From Lithobates sylvaticus (lineage: Eukaryota > Chordata > Amphibia > Anura > Ranidae), in NCBI GenBank assembly GCA_028564925.1, contig CM053026.1, positions 610,431,580-610,495,579 of the forward strand: a DNA stretch of 64,000 bases, written 5' to 3'. A program made the translations under genes and the position numbers. The stretch's first letter is position 1, and each line of letters begins with the position of its first letter. This document shows positions 61,860 to 64,000 of the stretch, in pieces. The notes under the pieces were generated by a model. It did no database searches. It was given only the letters and a program-made list of their open reading frames with translations, and was not told where the DNA came from.

Positions 61860-63495
61860 AAAGATGCTACTAGCATTTGAAATGCTAGCATTTGAATGTA
61901 TAATAGTTATGCAGAGGCAAACAAGAAAAGGAGTTGAAGTAGTGTAAAAAGTGTGGAGATAAGAGGTGACACATTTGTGGGAAAATAGCCTTGAAAAGGG
62001 AAGAGTTCTCTCACTATCAGACTCCAACAACAAAGAGTAAAACGAGGCAGCTGCTTTTGGAAGACTGAAGGCTGTGTCACTGGGAACTTGTGCCCATTTA
62101 GCCAGAAGAGCAATTGTGGGATCAGGTACTGTTGTTGGCTGGGAAGATCTGGCTCACATTTGGCTCACACATGCCAAGGATCTATGCAGGACACTAGAGT
62201 CCCTCCACACCAAGCTCATCAAACCATATGTCCTCCTGTATTTAATTGTATTGTAACTTACCAATCCCAAGTAGGTAGGTAGGAAAAAGAACTTTATTAG
62301 CCTAATTGTCTTTATTGGCTAATGTAATCTCTGATATTATATCATAGAAAGGTTTAAGGATAGAAAATCATCACCAAATAAGTATCCTATTGCAAGTATA
62401 TACTGCATACATTCAGCACCAGTCTGAAATGTCTGAGAATTAAGGTGATTTTTCATTTCAGAGTTTTAGTCCCACAGCTAGTCCACATCTCTGTTTTATT
62501 ATTTTTTATCATTTTTTCCATGGACCACTAATTATTATTTTTTATCATTTTCTCCATGGACCACTAATTATTCAGACATTTAAAAAGCAAGAATGTGATA
62601 ATTAAGACAGAAGTGTAAAAATTACAAGTGAAAATGTGTGAAAACAAAAGTTAGATTGTGTGATAATTAAGCAGTGAAAATAACAGAAAGATATTACAAT
62701 ATATGCAATGTTACCATCAAGAAATACAATTTCATACAAAGCATTAGTTTCATGTATTCGGAATACAAGGGAATTTGCCATTCTTCATTTCGGTTTTTGC
62801 TTTTTTTTTTTAAATAGCAAAATAGGAGCACACAACTAGAAGGCTGAAGCTAAACACAAGGCACAGGAACAAAGTGCTAAGAGAAAGCTAGTCTGAAACA
62901 AAACTAGACTAAAAAGCAGAGCTAAATGTTGCAATGACATGATATAAAGATCGGAAATTAAGGGTAATTCAACAGTATATAATAGCAACCTCTGCAAAGG
63001 AAAGGGGAACTTAAGGTGTAAAGAACACAAATTGTAATATGCTGCAGCTTACCAGTATTTAGATGGTGGCGTTAGACTGGCATTTTACAAGCATTAATGA
63101 TGAATTAAAAATGCTCCCCAAATGCCCTATGGGCAGTTGTGAAGAGTTTAATGAGCGTTAAGGCTCGTTAAAACCATTCTACAAATGCCTATTCCATTAC
63201 AGTAAATGGACAAATTTTAGCGACCGCACTGCAAATGCCTGCCAGATCATTTGCGAAGTGTTACCATAGACTTGAATGGGAGGCGTTCAAAGGCTTCAAA
63301 TGCCTCCTGACTCAACAATTTTTGTACCAGGGCAACTGGAAGAGAAATGTTAAGTGCCTCGGGTCCCAATGCAAGCAAAGTGCATTTAGCAGAGCAGTAA
63401 GAGACAAAGCCGGGTTAGAAGTAAAAAAACAAAAAATCATTAGCATGCTTATTTCAACCAGCACAAATACCGAAAATTGATGTGTGGGCTCTGAT
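61860..63495. other. No gene recognised; short tandem duplication at about 62498-62572
   Basis: Contains two copies of a 37-bp phrase including CCATGGACCACTAATTATT. Frames of 60-81 codons lack recognisable domains. Confidence 0.4.
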
Positions 63496-63499
63496 TGTA

Positions 63500-63840
63500 C
63501 ATAAGAGTGGCTCCAATGTTATAATAAATAACAGGGGTGAACGAGGACACCCCTGTAGTGTACTTTTTGAAAGAGGAGAGTAGTCTGCTGAAGCTTGAGG
63601 TGTTGAATATTAAGCCAACATCCAGAATCTCATGCAATACCCCAGTCCTATATGCTGCAGAACGCTGTGAGAAATTGCCAATCTACCCAGTCGAATGCCT
63701 CTTCAGCATCCGTGGAAAGCAGCATGGGACCCTTCTCAACTGGGCAGAAGTTGCTCATGTCTTGGGCTACTTGAGACTTGTGCCATCAAAGCCCGGTTTC
63801 CCTGTCTTTAGCCCAGTGCCACTCCACCTGCCCTTCAGTT
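63500..63840 (-). pseudogene. L1/Tx1-like LINE fragment with RT motif A
   Basis: The minus strand reads EKGPMLLSTDAEEAFDWVDW near 63720-63660, matching L1 RT motif A (LLSTDAEKAFDRVDW). Downstream the frame is broken and similarity fades by about 63500. It could be the upstream continuation of the LINE at 60239-60850 separated by later insertions, or a separate copy. Confidence 0.65.
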
Positions 63841-63892
63841 AGTCGTCCTGTCCCCAATTTCCACTGCATCTCTAGCTAGAGTCACCAAATAA

Positions 63893-64000
63893 GTATCATT
63901 ATTCTTATTTTATGTGATAGACCAACACAAAGTGGCACATAATTGTGAAGTGGAAGGAAAATGATAAATGCTTTTCAAATATTTTTGCAAATATTTTTTT
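63893..64000 (+). mobile_element. Tc1/mariner fragment, runs off window
   Basis: Carries TTTTATGTGATAGACCAACA, AAAGTGGCACATAATTG and GAAGTGGAAGGAAAATGAT, the same segment as in the Tc1 end at 6030-6209, in the opposite orientation. The terminal repeat itself is absent on the left. Confidence 0.75.

Overview
This window looks like repeat-rich intergenic DNA from a vertebrate, most likely a frog and perhaps a ranid. I recognised no host exon, tRNA or rRNA. The organism guess rests on recalled repeat families: TTAA-flanked elements starting TTAACC[A/G]CTTC, hAT ends rich in GAACCCGAAC, Tx1-like L1 LINEs, and a Penelope-like element (PLE) with a separate ORF1. No database search was made.

The centre, 6795-40528, is one 33.7 kb array of a young PLE. 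Units A, B, C and the 5'-truncated D lie head-to-tail on the minus strand. The 5'-truncated E and complete F lie head-to-tail on the plus strand. The two series meet at their truncated 5' ends near 29438-29447, so both outer edges are element 3' ends. A full unit is 6.30-6.34 kb. It holds a ~0.8 kb leader, ORF1 (345 aa, unknown function, basic), ORF2 (Penelope reverse transcriptase plus C-terminal GIY-YIG nuclease) and a long 3' region. That region carries a pyrimidine tract, a CRE/ETS promoter-like block, a hammerhead ribozyme, an A-tract and AATAAA. Four units have both ORFs open, and the copies differ by only a few residues.

ORF2 has no ATG at its start. It lies in the -1 frame relative to ORF1, and ORF1 ends on the slippery heptamer TTTAAAA. 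Six nucleotides later comes a hairpin of about 14 bp. This is a textbook -1 frameshift arrangement, present in all four ORF1/ORF2 junctions. Together with six identical hammerheads, it suggests an ORF1-ORF2 fusion made from ribozyme-processed RNA, with tandem units produced from multimeric or circular templates.

Left flank (1-6794): the C-terminal end of a hAT transposase with ~147-bp tandem repeats, a 1-kb TTAA element, a hAT-like terminal fragment, a 0.93-kb inverted repeat, a TA microsatellite and a Tc1/mariner end. Right flank (40529-64000): decayed LINE sequence, a solo LTR with a perfect 5-bp target duplication, a 567-bp near-perfect palindrome, a hAT transposon with an open 1069-residue BED/hAT transposase, and a fold-back element abutting a TTAA MITE. 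Beyond these an L1/Tx1 LINE is split exactly at TTAA by a 5.1-kb TTAA element, followed by MITE and LINE fragments and the start of a second Tc1 copy.
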